In this document: positions 45,924 through 55,738 of the stretch, piece by piece
How positions within the stretch are numbered: position 1 is the stretch's first letter
Layout: every line of letters starts with the position of its first letter
Assembly: GCA_002706765.1 (NCBI GenBank)
Contig: PAJV01000068.1
Coordinates: forward strand, 62,001-126,000
Length of the DNA stretch: 64,000 bases
Direction: 5' to 3'
DNA from: Gimesia sp.
GTDB taxonomy: Bacteria > Planctomycetota > Planctomycetia > Planctomycetales > Planctomycetaceae
Program-made: the position numbers and the translations under genes
The notes under the pieces: model-generated
Told to the model about the DNA's origin: nothing
Seen by the model: the letters and a program-made list of their open reading frames with translations, nothing else
Database searches by the model: none

Positions 45924-48437
45924 TCAATGGTTGAACAGAAATTCGCGGCTGCTGAGGACGCCCCAGAACAGATCTTCCACTGCCTGGCGTTTCTCGGCGG
46001 GCGGAGTCTCCTGGAGGACTTGCAACAGCTTGTTTTGTTCTTCCGCTGTCGGCTGACGGGAAAGACAGAGCAGATAAATTTCTGCAATCAGTTCTTTATC
46101 TGATTTTTTCGCATCCAGCATTTTTGTGACGCGGCTGGCTTTGTCTTTGAGTTTGTTATTGATTGTATCCCCGTTAGTCAGATGCAGCACCTGAACCATG
46201 GTGGGTTCTTCCGTCCGCTCGCATTCACAGGTAATCATTCTTTCGTTACGACCAAACGTTTTCAGGAAGTACGAAATAACCGAGGAGTCGTACAGCTGAA
46301 TCGCCCGGGTTCCCTTGGGATAGAAGTCGGTTTTCTGAGGGTTCGGCTCATAGTACATTGTGAATTCTGAGGGGACATCGGTCACCTGCGAAATCGCATC
46401 CAGCAGGACTTCCGCCATCATGCGACGGGGATAGTAACGGGAATAAAAGCGTTTCTCATCCTTATTCTCGGGGAGTGGTTGACTGCTGCGCTGATAAGCG
46501 GCGGACTGAAGAATGATTTTCATTAATGCTTTCAGATCAAAGTCATGATCCACCAGATAGTCGGAAGCAGCTGCTAAAAGTTCTTCATTGCTGGCCGGGT
46601 TGGATTCCCGCATATCATCGACTGCTTCCACCAGTCCTACACCGAAATAATTTGCCCAGACACGATTTGTAATCGCGCGGCTGAAAAAGTCGTTGTCTTT
46701 CGAAGTCAGCCACTCAGCCAGGTAAACGCGGCGGTCTTCGGGTGAATCGATGTCGATCGGCGTGCCGTCCAGCGGCGTTGGCGGTTGTGGTTTTCCCGTG
46801 AGGGGTTGGACCAGATCCCCTTCAGTGGCAACAAACAGGGTGCGTATGCCATCGCCGGCACTTTGCGCGCCCCCCCAGCCTTTCGCACGAACGCGGGAGA
46901 AGAAATTGGCCATCGCGTAGTACTGGTTGTTGGTCCATTTTTCGAGAGGATGATTGTGACATTTGGCGCAGCCAATCGACAGACCCAGAAATGCCTGGCT
47001 GACATTTTCTGTCATCGATTCCGGATCCTGGTGGATGGCATAAAAGTTGGTCGCCCCGTTTTCAATACTGCTGCCCTGGGAGGTGATCAGTTCACGCACC
47101 ATTTTATCCCAGGGAGTATTCTGTTTCACGTGCTCGCGAATCCAGCCATGATAGGCTTTGACGGGCTCGGGTCTGATCAGGGCTCCATTCACCAGCAGCA
47201 GGTCAGACCATTTGTAAGTCCAGTAGTCGATAAAATCCGGACGGTCCAGCAGACGATTGATCAGCTGGTTTCGTTTATCCTGACTCTGATCCGTAACAAA
47301 AGCCTGAACTTCTTCCGGGGTGGGCAGTGTACCGATCGTATCGACATACGCGCGGCGGATGAAGTCGGCGTCATTCGACTGGGGGGAAGGGGGCAGGTTC
47401 AGGCGTTTCAACTGTTTGATGACCAGTTCATCAATAAAATTATTTCGGGGTGATTTTGCATAGGTTTCAGGAGCAATTTCCTGCGGATAGGGCGAGGTGA
47501 TTTTTGAAATCGCGATTTTACTGGAATAATTACAGACGATGGCTCCTTCGCCGTATCCAGTGACCTGGATGGTGCCTGCTGCATCAACCGAAGCGACACT
47601 TTCATTCACTGAGGAAAAGCTGGTCCAGCGCGTCACATCACGGACAGACTGATCCGAGTAGTGTGCCTGAACGAGAATATGCTGTGTCTGTCCTTTCGTA
47701 AGAATCGAGCGACTGGGTAAGACTTCCAGGCGTTCAATTACAGGATCGACTTTTTCTGGTGCCGTTGCTCCCTGAGCGATCCATTCTGACAGAATACGGT
47801 ATTCAGGCGAATCCGTTTCGAAACGCACGCCCCCTTTATGGGGAACGGCTCCGGTGGGCTTGATCAAAACCAGGCTGCGTGCCGGATCGGAAAGTTCAAT
47901 CCGCCTGCCCCGCGACTGTTTAGCGATGGTGTAATAATCGCCGAGGACATCATAGGCTTTGAGCGAGAGGCGAAATCCCCCTTTTCCGGCAAGCGCACCG
48001 TGACAGGGGCCTGAATTGCAACCGGCCTTGGTCAGGATCGGTTGCACATCGTTCCGAAAACTCCACGCATGGGGAATTTCGATCCCCGAGACAGTGACGG
48101 TACTCTTCGCTTCCTGCTTACCTGAGCGTGCTGTAATCACTGCGGTTCCATTCCCGACCGGGACCAGTATGGAGTCGCTGATGATTACGACATCCGGATT
48201 ACTCGAAGCCAGTGTCACTTTGTCTCTGACCGGACCGGAGATTTCACCATTGGTCATTTGCTGGATTAACAGACCATGCCGCGCTTCCCTGCTGTTGAGC
48301 TGAATCTGTTCTGGCAGCAGTACCATTCGATTGCTGGATTCTGCTGCCGAAATGGATTTCTGAACCAGACTGGAACTCAAGAAAACCAGCAGGCAGATCA
48401 GGAGACTAAATCGGTTTATTTGTTTCGGGTAAGACAT
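45924..48437 (-). CDS. DUF1549/DUF1553 protein with BID_2 Ig-like domain
   Basis: 837 residues with a signal peptide (about 1-31) and an Ig-like BID_2 domain (about 40-120, IQLNSREARHGLLIQ and NGTAVITARSG). A cytochrome-like segment follows with C140-x4-C145-H146 (AGCNSGPCHGA), the planctomycete CX4CH variant. DUF1549 spans about 340-550, including CAKCHNHPLEKW, an ordinary CXXCH. DUF1553 covers about 580-830. Two potential haem sites are therefore present. The role of DUF1549/1553 is unknown. Its partner DUF1501 gene is upstream on the same strand and the WD40 gene lies 81 bp downstream. Confidence 0.88.
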   Translation of the reverse strand: MSYPKQINRFSLLICLLVFLSSSLVQKSISAAESSNRMVLLPEQIQLNSREARHGLLIQQMTNGEISGPVRDKVTLASSNPDVVIISDSILVPVGNGTAVITARSGKQEAKSTVTVSGIEIPHAWSFRNDVQPILTKAGCNSGPCHGALAGKGGFRLSLKAYDVLGDYYTIAKQSRGRRIELSDPARSLVLIKPTGAVPHKGGVRFETDSPEYRILSEWIAQGATAPEKVDPVIERLEVLPSRSILTKGQTQHILVQAHYSDQSVRDVTRWTSFSSVNESVASVDAAGTIQVTGYGEGAIVCNYSSKIAISKITSPYPQEIAPETYAKSPRNNFIDELVIKQLKRLNLPPSPQSNDADFIRRAYVDTIGTLPTPEEVQAFVTDQSQDKRNQLINRLLDRPDFIDYWTYKWSDLLLVNGALIRPEPVKAYHGWIREHVKQNTPWDKMVRELITSQGSSIENGATNFYAIHQDPESMTENVSQAFLGLSIGCAKCHNHPLEKWTNNQYYAMANFFSRVRAKGWGGAQSAGDGIRTLFVATEGDLVQPLTGKPQPPTPLDGTPIDIDSPEDRRVYLAEWLTSKDNDFFSRAITNRVWANYFGVGLVEAVDDMRESNPASNEELLAAASDYLVDHDFDLKALMKIILQSAAYQRSSQPLPENKDEKRFYSRYYPRRMMAEVLLDAISQVTDVPSEFTMYYEPNPQKTDFYPKGTRAIQLYDSSVISYFLKTFGRNERMITCECERTEEPTMVQVLHLTNGDTINNKLKDKASRVTKMLDAKKSDKELIAEIYLLCLSRQPTAEEQNKLLQVLQETPPAEKRQAVEDLFWGVLSSREFLFNH

Positions 48438-48597
48438 CGAGCACTTCTCTTACTGAAATTTAATGGAAGTCGCGTGAGGAATCGAGGGATGTAAAACAAG
48501 TGGTCCAGGCAGACGACAGCGCCTGCTCTGGCTCACGATTCGTTTCATCGCATTATATATTTTGATCAGCAGGAGTGATCGGCTGATTCAAGGTCGT

Positions 48598-49974
48598 TTA
48601 AAACAGCTCACGGATTTCATGCTTGCCCACATCCACAATGGGGAAGGGACGGCCTGAAGGACCGGGCAGAACCGTATGCAGATCAAAGCCCAGGCTGTGA
48701 TAAACGGTGGCTGCCAGATCACCGGGGGAGACAGGCTGATCAGCGGGAACACCGCCAATGGGATCGCTGCTGCCCACCACGCGTCCCCCCTGAACTCCAC
48801 CGCCGGCAAAGTAACAGGTGAAACATTGAGGCCAGTGATCCCGGCCTCCTGCGGGATTGACTTTGGGTGTTCTTCCGAATTCAGCCACATTACAGACCAG
48901 GGTTTCATCCAGCATGCCTCGATCGTACAAATCTTCGATCAGGGCGCTGTAAGCCTGGTCATACATGGGGGCCACAATATTTTTCATACCTTCAATCGAG
49001 GTGAACGGCTTGGAACCGTGGATATCCCAGGTAACTTCATTAAAGACAGTCAGGAACGTATTGATGGTAACAAACCGCACGCCGGATTCGACCAGTCGCC
49101 GTGCCAGCAGGCAGCATTGCCCGAAGCGGTTCATACCGTATCGTTCGCGGACTTTTTTGGGTTCTTTCGAGAGTTCGAAGGCTTCGCGGGCTTCCTTACT
49201 GGTCATCAGCCGGTAGGCGGAATGGAAGTTTCCATTAAGGAGTTTCGCGTCTTCCGTTGATTCAAAATAATTGATTGTATCGTCCACGACTTCGCGGATT
49301 TTTTTACGTCGTTCCAGGCGGGCAGTGCCGATCTCTTTGGGAGGCAGCATGTCGGGAACTTTAAAATTGGGTTGAGAAGGATCCGCCATCAAAGCGAATG
49401 GGTCGTGTGCTTTTCCCAGGAATCCGCCAGCCTGTCCGTTAGGAAGATTTCCGCCGCCACGTCCCATGGTTTCGGGGAGTACGACATTCGCCGGCAGATC
49501 GGTTTTACGACCGCGGAGATAATCTACGACTGAACCGATGTGGGGAGTGTTAATACCGCCGGTAAACAGGCGGCCGGTCTGCATCATCTGCCAGCCAGCA
49601 TCATGCACGGCAGCTGCATTATGGTAGCAGGAACGCACGAGCGAGAACTTGTCAGCAACTTTTGCGTGCAGAGGCAGAATCTCGGAGATGTCGATATCGG
49701 GGGAAGCGGTCTTGATCGGTTTGAAGGGCCCGCGTATTTCTGCCGGGGCCTCCGGTTTCATGTCAAAAGTATCTAACTGACTGGGGGCTCCCAGGTTGAA
49801 AATCATGATCGCGGAACGATTGTCGTTTTTTTTATCAACGAGCCCCTGTTCTTTGGCTTCGAGATATTGGGGCAGCGAGAGCCCCATGGCTCCCAGAGTT
49901 CCCACCTGTAGAAAGTCTCTGCGTGTGACGCCGCTACAGGTATGTGCCGTGCCTCGACCGGTAAACTTCAGCAT
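48598..49974 (-). CDS. DUF1501 Tat-exported protein (sulfatase-like fold)
   Basis: The frame opens with TTG at 49986; ATG 49974, with GGGGTG before it, is the likelier start (458 residues). A Tat signal is seen in SGVTRRDFLQVGTLGAMGLSL. The DUF1501 core follows: SAIMIFNLGAPSQLDTFDMKPEAP, then VRSCYHNAAAVHDAGWQMMQTGRLF, FVTINTFLTVF and DETLVCNVAEFGRTPKVNPAGGRDHW. These carry the Asp and His residues that resemble the alkaline phosphatase/sulfatase metal site. It is the first gene of the block with the DUF1549/1553 and WD40 proteins, 160 bp upstream of the second. The activity is unproven. Confidence 0.9.
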   Translation of the reverse strand: MLKFTGRGTAHTCSGVTRRDFLQVGTLGAMGLSLPQYLEAKEQGLVDKKNDNRSAIMIFNLGAPSQLDTFDMKPEAPAEIRGPFKPIKTASPDIDISEILPLHAKVADKFSLVRSCYHNAAAVHDAGWQMMQTGRLFTGGINTPHIGSVVDYLRGRKTDLPANVVLPETMGRGGGNLPNGQAGGFLGKAHDPFALMADPSQPNFKVPDMLPPKEIGTARLERRKKIREVVDDTINYFESTEDAKLLNGNFHSAYRLMTSKEAREAFELSKEPKKVRERYGMNRFGQCCLLARRLVESGVRFVTINTFLTVFNEVTWDIHGSKPFTSIEGMKNIVAPMYDQAYSALIEDLYDRGMLDETLVCNVAEFGRTPKVNPAGGRDHWPQCFTCYFAGGGVQGGRVVGSSDPIGGVPADQPVSPGDLAATVYHSLGFDLHTVLPGPSGRPFPIVDVGKHEIRELF

Positions 49975-50181
49975 AATGCACCCCAATCATATGGATTTCA
50001 ACACAGAGTCGATTTGATTCCTGGATTATCAGCTCTGAATTGCGGTTCAGTTTCGAAACTGAAAATAGACGAACCACGAAAATCATTTAAAAAAACGCTG
50101 ATTCGTTTATTTTCGCATATCGTAGACTCTCAGATCAATGTCGTCTTGTAGAAAACGCGCATAAATTTGTATTATTTACGC

Positions 50182-50943
50182 ATGTTCAATTCTCAGAAAT
50201 TCCGTGATGATTTTTTGAAACGGCTGGATAACAAGCTCCATCTGGAAGAGTTGTTTAATTACATCCCCGATGCCTACTTTTTCGCGAAGGATGCCCAGGG
50301 GCGTTTTATAAATATCAGTCACACCTGGATGGACATCCGCGCGATTCCCCGCGAAGAAGACATTATTGGTAAAACCGACTTTGACATTCATCCCAAGGAT
50401 CTTGCAGAACAATATGTGGCTGAAGATCAACGGGTGATGGAGTCGGCCAGTCCGCTGCCCAATCAGGTCTGGTTGATTCCCGACCGTCACGGAAATCTCA
50501 AATGGTATCTATGCAGCAAAATTCCCCTCTTCGGCGATGGTGGTAAGGTCATCGGTGTCGCGGGTGTCCTGCGGGATATTAAAGTCGCCGGCACCGAGTT
50601 CCAGTCGTATCAGGAACTGGATAAAGTCATTGCGTATGTTCTGGAGCATTACCAGGAACGGATTCAGATTTCCGATCTGGCGAACTTGATGTATTTGTCA
50701 GTCAGTCAGTTTGATCGGAAGTTCAAAAAACTGTATCAGATCACCCCCCAGAAATATATTTTACGTGTGAGAATCAACGCCGCCTGTCAGTCATTGACAC
50801 GAACCGAAAAACGGGTTTCAGAAATTGCGCTGGAGTCGGGCTTTTATGATCAGAGTTATTTCACTAAACAATTTGTGAACCTGATGGGCATTTCTCCTTC
50901 CGAGTATCGAAAAAAATTTAAGGCCACCGAATCGAGCTCTTAG
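50182..50943 (+). CDS. PAS-domain AraC-family transcription regulator
   Basis: ATG 50182 is the likely start (an upstream TTG at 50167 keeps the frame open), giving 253 residues. A single PAS domain occupies about 22-135 (LFNYIPDAYFFAKDAQGRFINIS, then GKTDFDIHPKDLAEQY and GVAGVLRDIK). A two-motif AraC helix-turn-helix follows (about 150-245), with ISDLANLMYLSVSQFDRKFKKL and VSEIALESGFYDQSYFTKQFVNLMGISPSEYRKKF. Planctomycetes often place such regulators beside DUF1501/PSCyt genes, as here between two such blocks. The PAS pocket has no obvious haem or flavin ligand. No ribosome-binding site precedes the ATG, and a TATTAT at 50170-50175 sits seven bases before it, so the message may be nearly leaderless. 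Confidence 0.88.
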   Translation: MFNSQKFRDDFLKRLDNKLHLEELFNYIPDAYFFAKDAQGRFINISHTWMDIRAIPREEDIIGKTDFDIHPKDLAEQYVAEDQRVMESASPLPNQVWLIPDRHGNLKWYLCSKIPLFGDGGKVIGVAGVLRDIKVAGTEFQSYQELDKVIAYVLEHYQERIQISDLANLMYLSVSQFDRKFKKLYQITPQKYILRVRINAACQSLTRTEKRVSEIALESGFYDQSYFTKQFVNLMGISPSEYRKKFKATESSS

Positions 50944-50965
50944 TATCTGTTACGAATGAACTGCC

Positions 50966-52453
50966 TTACGCAATAATATCATTGATTACGTGGCCGCCTA
51001 CATCCGTCAAACGGAATCGTCGTCCGCTGTAGAGATAAGTCAGTTTTTCATGATCCATGCCCAGCAGTCTCAAAATGGTGGCGTGCAGGTCATTCACGTG
51101 GACTTTATTCTCCGCCGCTTTGAAGCCGATCTCATCGGTGGCACCATAGCTGGTTCCCGCTTTGACTCCGCCCCCTGCCAGCCAGGTGGTGAAAGCGTGT
51201 GGATTGTGATCGCGGCCCGGCGTGGCGCCTTTCTGGGCGATGGGCAGTCGTCCAAATTCACCACCCCAGATCACCAGGGTTTCATTGAGCAGGCCCCGCG
51301 CTTCCAGGTCAGCCAGTAATGCTGCGATGGGCTGGTCGGTTTCTTCAGCGAATCCGCTGTGGTTGCCTTTGATATCTGAGTGGCCATCCCAGCTCCGCTG
51401 GTTTTCCATGCCGCCGGAATAGATCTGCACAAAGCGAGTGCCCCGTTCAACCATCCGCCGTGCAATCAGACACTGTTTGGCAAAGTGTTCACACTTCTTA
51501 TTGCCAATCCCATACTGTTCCTGGAGATGTTTCGGTTCCTGGGCAATATCAAGGGCTTCGGGTGCGGCGCTCTGCATCCGGTAGGCCAGTTCGAAGCTTT
51601 CAATGCGTGCTGCCAGTTCCTGATCACCGTCATTTTGCTGCAGATGCTGACGATTGAGCGATTTCAGCAAATCCAGTTGAGAACGCTGTCGTCCTTTTTC
51701 GGTGAGGACAGCGGGAGGCTGCAGATTATCAATTGGTTCACCCGTCGGTCGCAAATAGGTTCCCTGGTAAACACTGGGCAGAAAACCGGCTCCCCAGTTC
51801 AGGCTCTGTCCTTTGGGTAACCCACGTCCCAGCGGGTCGGACATCACAACAAATGCGGGCAGGCTGTTACTTTCAGAACCGAGTCCATAAGTGACCCAGG
51901 AACCGACACAGGGGTAACCCATTTTGGGCAGTCCGCTATTCATCATAAACAGGGCAGGGCTGTGGTTATTCGATTCCGTATGACCTGAGTGAATGAAGGC
52001 CATTTTGTCGACGTGTTGTGCCATGTTCGGGAAAATCTCGGAGACCCACTTTCCCGATTCACCATACTGTTTGAACTTGAACGGGCTTTTCATGAGAGGC
52101 CCGACCGAATTCTGAAAGAAGCCGGTTTTGTTGTCGAAACCTTCCAGCGCGACTCCATCCCGTTTTTCCAGTTCGGGTTTATAATCCCAGGTATCGACCT
52201 GGCTGGGACCGCCGTTGATAAACAGCCAGATGACTGCCTTGGCTTTGGGCGGGAAGTGAGTCGACTTCGGCGCCAGTGGATTGGTGGCCTGCATCGAAGG
52301 AGCGGCTGCTGACTGTTCCAGCACTCCCTCCTGTTGCAGAAGGCTGAGCAGTCCGAGTGTCCCCAGACCGCTGCCCGCGCGTTTGAGCAACTGTCGGCGG
52401 GCCATTAACTGGTTCAGTGAAATTGTCGGTAATTCGCTGGATGAAGGTCTCAT
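50966..52453 (-). CDS. DUF1501 Tat-exported protein (sulfatase-like fold)
   Basis: The frame opens with TTG at 52468; ATG 52453 with AGAGG eight bases before it is the better start (495 residues). A Tat signal is visible as LMARRQLLKRAGSGLGTLGLLSLL. The core is typical: AVIWLFINGGPSQVDTWDYKPELEKRDG, FIHSGHTESNNHSPALFMMNSG, GTRFVQIYSGGMENQRSWDGHSDIKGNH and ETLVIWGGEFGRLPIAQKGATPGRDHNPHAF. This is a second, only distantly similar DUF1501 protein. It starts 69 bp downstream of the PSCyt1/DUF1549/DUF1553 gene on the same strand. The two are normally a functional pair. Confidence 0.92.
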   Translation of the reverse strand: MRPSSSELPTISLNQLMARRQLLKRAGSGLGTLGLLSLLQQEGVLEQSAAAPSMQATNPLAPKSTHFPPKAKAVIWLFINGGPSQVDTWDYKPELEKRDGVALEGFDNKTGFFQNSVGPLMKSPFKFKQYGESGKWVSEIFPNMAQHVDKMAFIHSGHTESNNHSPALFMMNSGLPKMGYPCVGSWVTYGLGSESNSLPAFVVMSDPLGRGLPKGQSLNWGAGFLPSVYQGTYLRPTGEPIDNLQPPAVLTEKGRQRSQLDLLKSLNRQHLQQNDGDQELAARIESFELAYRMQSAAPEALDIAQEPKHLQEQYGIGNKKCEHFAKQCLIARRMVERGTRFVQIYSGGMENQRSWDGHSDIKGNHSGFAEETDQPIAALLADLEARGLLNETLVIWGGEFGRLPIAQKGATPGRDHNPHAFTTWLAGGGVKAGTSYGATDEIGFKAAENKVHVNDLHATILRLLGMDHEKLTYLYSGRRFRLTDVGGHVINDIIA

Positions 52454-52522
52454 CTCAAAGCCTCTCAATATGAACTTCGTCTGGATAACGGTTTCGCAGG
52501 TGTCGTGTGTGTAACGGTTGCT

Positions 52523-55500
52523 TCAGTTCGGGTAGATGAATTCGTTGGTGCTGAGTAACGCATGAGTGAAATCCGTTAACGCCAGCAGTCTGGCATTTTC
52601 TTTTTTCTCTTTCTGGTAGGACGTCTCATGCTGACGAATAAACTCGAGCGAGATCGCGGTTTCGCTGTCTGTCGGATTTCTCCCTAAAGCGATCTGGTAG
52701 GCGTTCTGAATGTTTTTTTCGAGTGAATCCGGATGTTGTTTAAGAATCCGTTCTGCGAATGAACCGGCGCTCTTCCGGATGAAATCGGCGTTCATAAACA
52801 GCAATGCCTGCGGGGCAATGGTCGTGCTGGAACGTTGGCCGATACTGACGAGTGCCTCGGGGGCATCAAAGAGCTGCATCATCGGGATCAACTGGCTGCG
52901 TTTGATTTTGAAATAGATGCTGCGTCGCTGGTTGTCCTGCTGCAGTGATCCGGGGCCATACATGGTCGGGTCCAGTTGATTGCCCACATACAGAATCGCA
53001 TCGCGGATCACTTCCCCTTCCAGTCGTTGCGGTGAGTGTCGCCAGTAACGTTTGTTCTCCGGATCGACTTTCGCTTTGGCTGGATCAAAATCCGTTGACT
53101 GCCGATAGGTGGCGCTCAGCATGATTTCTTTATGGAGTGGCTTTAACTGCCAGTCGTATTTGATAAGTTGATTTGCCAGGTATTCCAGCAACTCGGGATG
53201 CGTGGGGCGGTCTCCCTGTAATCCGAAGTCGTTGGGAGTGGCGACAATTCCCGTTCCGATATGATGTTGCCAGAGTCGATTAGCCATCACGCGTGCCAAC
53301 AGCGCCCCTGCGCCCTGTTGGGTATCGGTCATCCAGTTCGCCAGCGAAGTGCGGCGGTAGGATGTGGTAGCGGATTCGGGAGGTGCTTCAATCCAGGACT
53401 CTTCCTGCTGAGGGGTACGCATGAGGACCTGCAGGAATCCCTGGCTGGCGACTTTGCCTTTCTGATCCGTGTCTCCCCGTGTGAGATGATAGGTTTCTTC
53501 GAAGAAGTCTTTTCCCTGGGTATGATGCCGGACAGGTTTAATATCCGGACCTTCACTGCAGATCATGACTTTCGTCAAAGCCGGTTGCGGCTCGGTTTTC
53601 AGATGCGTTTCGACTTTCTCTTTCAGAGTGATCCACTGGGGATCCTGTTGTTCAAACTGACGCTTCAAGATTTCTTTCTGAGCTGCGGACAGTTTTTCCG
53701 GTTTTCCTTCCTGGACAAATTGCAGTGCCTGCGAAAGTGCTTCGGGACTGCCATTGCCGGTTTTTATTTCGGAGACCGTGGTGTTGCTGACGGAAAAACG
53801 GGGACGACCGATACTGTGATTCACATTGTTTGTGAACGACATGCTGATGGTCAGTTCGGTTTCGCCAGCCTGGTCCAGTGGTTTTTCCAGATCGAAAATG
53901 ACTGCCTGATCTTTGCCGATGCCACCCAGGTCGACGGCCCAGCCCGATCCGTATTGGCCGTCGATGGCGCTGGCAGCAGAAAGCGTGGTCTGATTCTGCT
54001 CATGCGTTGCACGGGCATTCGTGAGTTTGAGTTCTACAGCAGTCGCTTTTTTATCCTCAACGGATTTCGCGTTGACTTTGAAGGCAGTCAGGGAAAAGTT
54101 CCCGTTGACCGCACGACCCGGACCCTGTTTGGGCAGAGAGCGATGTGAGAGTGCTTCCAGTCGAATGGACCGGATGGGATTTACACTGGTACGTAACGTG
54201 AAAGTATAACTGTCCTGGTTGATATTCGGACCACTGACGAGGACCGAGCCATCGTCCAGTTTTTCAAAGCGGGCTTTGCCTTTTGAAGTATGGCCAATCA
54301 CTTCGGGTACAATCCATTCATCAAGCTGAACTGTCGCCGCTTTGCCTGACTGCAGCCATTTTATGAATGCCGGTTCCACCGATGACGTTTCATACTCCTG
54401 CAATGCTTTGACCAGCGGCGCGTGTGCCTGATCGAATACTGCTTTATCTTTTTGGTATTGTTCGGGATCCAGGTCGAGTTCGATTTCCGTACGCACCGTG
54501 GTCGTAAATGTGGAAAGCATCCGGTAATAGTCGTTAGCGGGAATAGGATCAAATTTGTGATCATGGCAGCGCGCACAGCCGACGCTCAGCCCCAGCATGG
54601 CCAGGCTGGTTGTATTGAGCATATCGTCGAGCGCGTCATAGCGGGTGCGTTCAACTTCATTGGCCGTAATCTGAGTCGGGAAGACGCCAGCACCCAGAAA
54701 GCCGGTTGCCATTAGCGCCAGCGGGTTATCCGGGTCAATTTCATCACCGGCCAACTGCCATTTCACAAACTGATCGTAGGGCATATCCTGGTTTAGGGCT
54801 TTGATCACAAAGTCGCGGTAATGGTAAGCATAATTACGATCGTAATCGTGTTCGAAGCCGTGACTCTCTGCAAAGCGGGCGATGTCCAGCCAGTGGCGGG
54901 CCCAGCGTTCGCCGTAATGCGGGCTGTCCAGTAACCGGTCGATCAACTTTTCATAAGCATCGGGAGACTGGTCTGCCAGGAACTCTTCGATTTCTGCCGG
55001 TGTGGGGGGCAGGCCGATCAGATCAAAATAAGCGCGACGGATATAGACGCGTTTACTGACCTCGTCATTGGGGCTCAGTCCTTTTTCCTGTTGCTGTGCA
55101 AGAATGAACTGGTCGATATTATTATGAGCCCACTCATTCTGTTTCACCTGGGGAATAGCAGGCTGATGCAGCGGCTGGAACGACCAGAATTTCCGGTCAT
55201 CACTGCTGACTTGCATTGCTCCATCATCAGCGGCTCCCGATGTCGCCAGCGCTTTATCGAAGGGAGCCCCGAGATCAATCCATTTTGACAGAGTGGCAAT
55301 TTCTTTCTCAGAGAGTTTCGGTTCTTTGAGAGGCATATAGGGTTCTTCACGGTGTTCGACCAGCGCCATCAGGTAGCTGTCTTTCGCCGTCTTGTCGATC
55401 ATGCCACTTTCCAGCAGTTTTTTGCGATTTGAGAGATCGAAATCTCCCTTTATCGATTTGCCTCCATGACATTTCAGGCATTTGGCAACGAGCAGGGGAC

Positions 55501-55645
55501 GGACTTCTTTTTTGAAGAGCTCCAGTCCCTGCTGCATCCGGCGGGCATGGTCGGCTGGCAGATCGGTTTTCTTTTCTGCTGCCGGGAGAGAGTCTGTGAA
55601 AACTATTCCCGGTATCATTGTGAGCGCGATTAGAAGATTTCGCAT
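52523..55645 (-). CDS. PSCyt1-DUF1549-DUF1553 exported protein
   Basis: The frame opens at 55738, but ATG 55645 (GAGG upstream) gives the signal peptide MRNLLIALTMIPGIVFTDSL and 1040 residues. A Planctomycete cytochrome c domain has CLKCH (Cys56 to His60). DUF1549 follows at about 175-385, with HYGERWARHWLDIARFAES and CARCHDHKFDPI. A beta-sandwich, LamG-like middle occupies about 440-620, and DUF1553 lies at about 745-1010 (LANWMTDTQQGAGALLARVMANRLWQ). Two possible haem sites. It lies 93 bp downstream of the FecR/LamG gene, so the sigma factor, FecR/LamG, this gene and the DUF1501 gene may form one operon. Confidence 0.92.
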   Translation of the reverse strand: MRNLLIALTMIPGIVFTDSLPAAEKKTDLPADHARRMQQGLELFKKEVRPLLVAKCLKCHGGKSIKGDFDLSNRKKLLESGMIDKTAKDSYLMALVEHREEPYMPLKEPKLSEKEIATLSKWIDLGAPFDKALATSGAADDGAMQVSSDDRKFWSFQPLHQPAIPQVKQNEWAHNNIDQFILAQQQEKGLSPNDEVSKRVYIRRAYFDLIGLPPTPAEIEEFLADQSPDAYEKLIDRLLDSPHYGERWARHWLDIARFAESHGFEHDYDRNYAYHYRDFVIKALNQDMPYDQFVKWQLAGDEIDPDNPLALMATGFLGAGVFPTQITANEVERTRYDALDDMLNTTSLAMLGLSVGCARCHDHKFDPIPANDYYRMLSTFTTTVRTEIELDLDPEQYQKDKAVFDQAHAPLVKALQEYETSSVEPAFIKWLQSGKAATVQLDEWIVPEVIGHTSKGKARFEKLDDGSVLVSGPNINQDSYTFTLRTSVNPIRSIRLEALSHRSLPKQGPGRAVNGNFSLTAFKVNAKSVEDKKATAVELKLTNARATHEQNQTTLSAASAIDGQYGSGWAVDLGGIGKDQAVIFDLEKPLDQAGETELTISMSFTNNVNHSIGRPRFSVSNTTVSEIKTGNGSPEALSQALQFVQEGKPEKLSAAQKEILKRQFEQQDPQWITLKEKVETHLKTEPQPALTKVMICSEGPDIKPVRHHTQGKDFFEETYHLTRGDTDQKGKVASQGFLQVLMRTPQQEESWIEAPPESATTSYRRTSLANWMTDTQQGAGALLARVMANRLWQHHIGTGIVATPNDFGLQGDRPTHPELLEYLANQLIKYDWQLKPLHKEIMLSATYRQSTDFDPAKAKVDPENKRYWRHSPQRLEGEVIRDAILYVGNQLDPTMYGPGSLQQDNQRRSIYFKIKRSQLIPMMQLFDAPEALVSIGQRSSTTIAPQALLFMNADFIRKSAGSFAERILKQHPDSLEKNIQNAYQIALGRNPTDSETAISLEFIRQHETSYQKEKKENARLLALTDFTHALLSTNEFIYPN

Positions 55646-55738
55646 CAATGCCTCGTTGTTAGGAAGTTCCAGCTGGTGAGAATTCAGGGAGTGACCATCG
55701 GATATCACCATGTCACAACAATTGGTAAATGAAATCAA

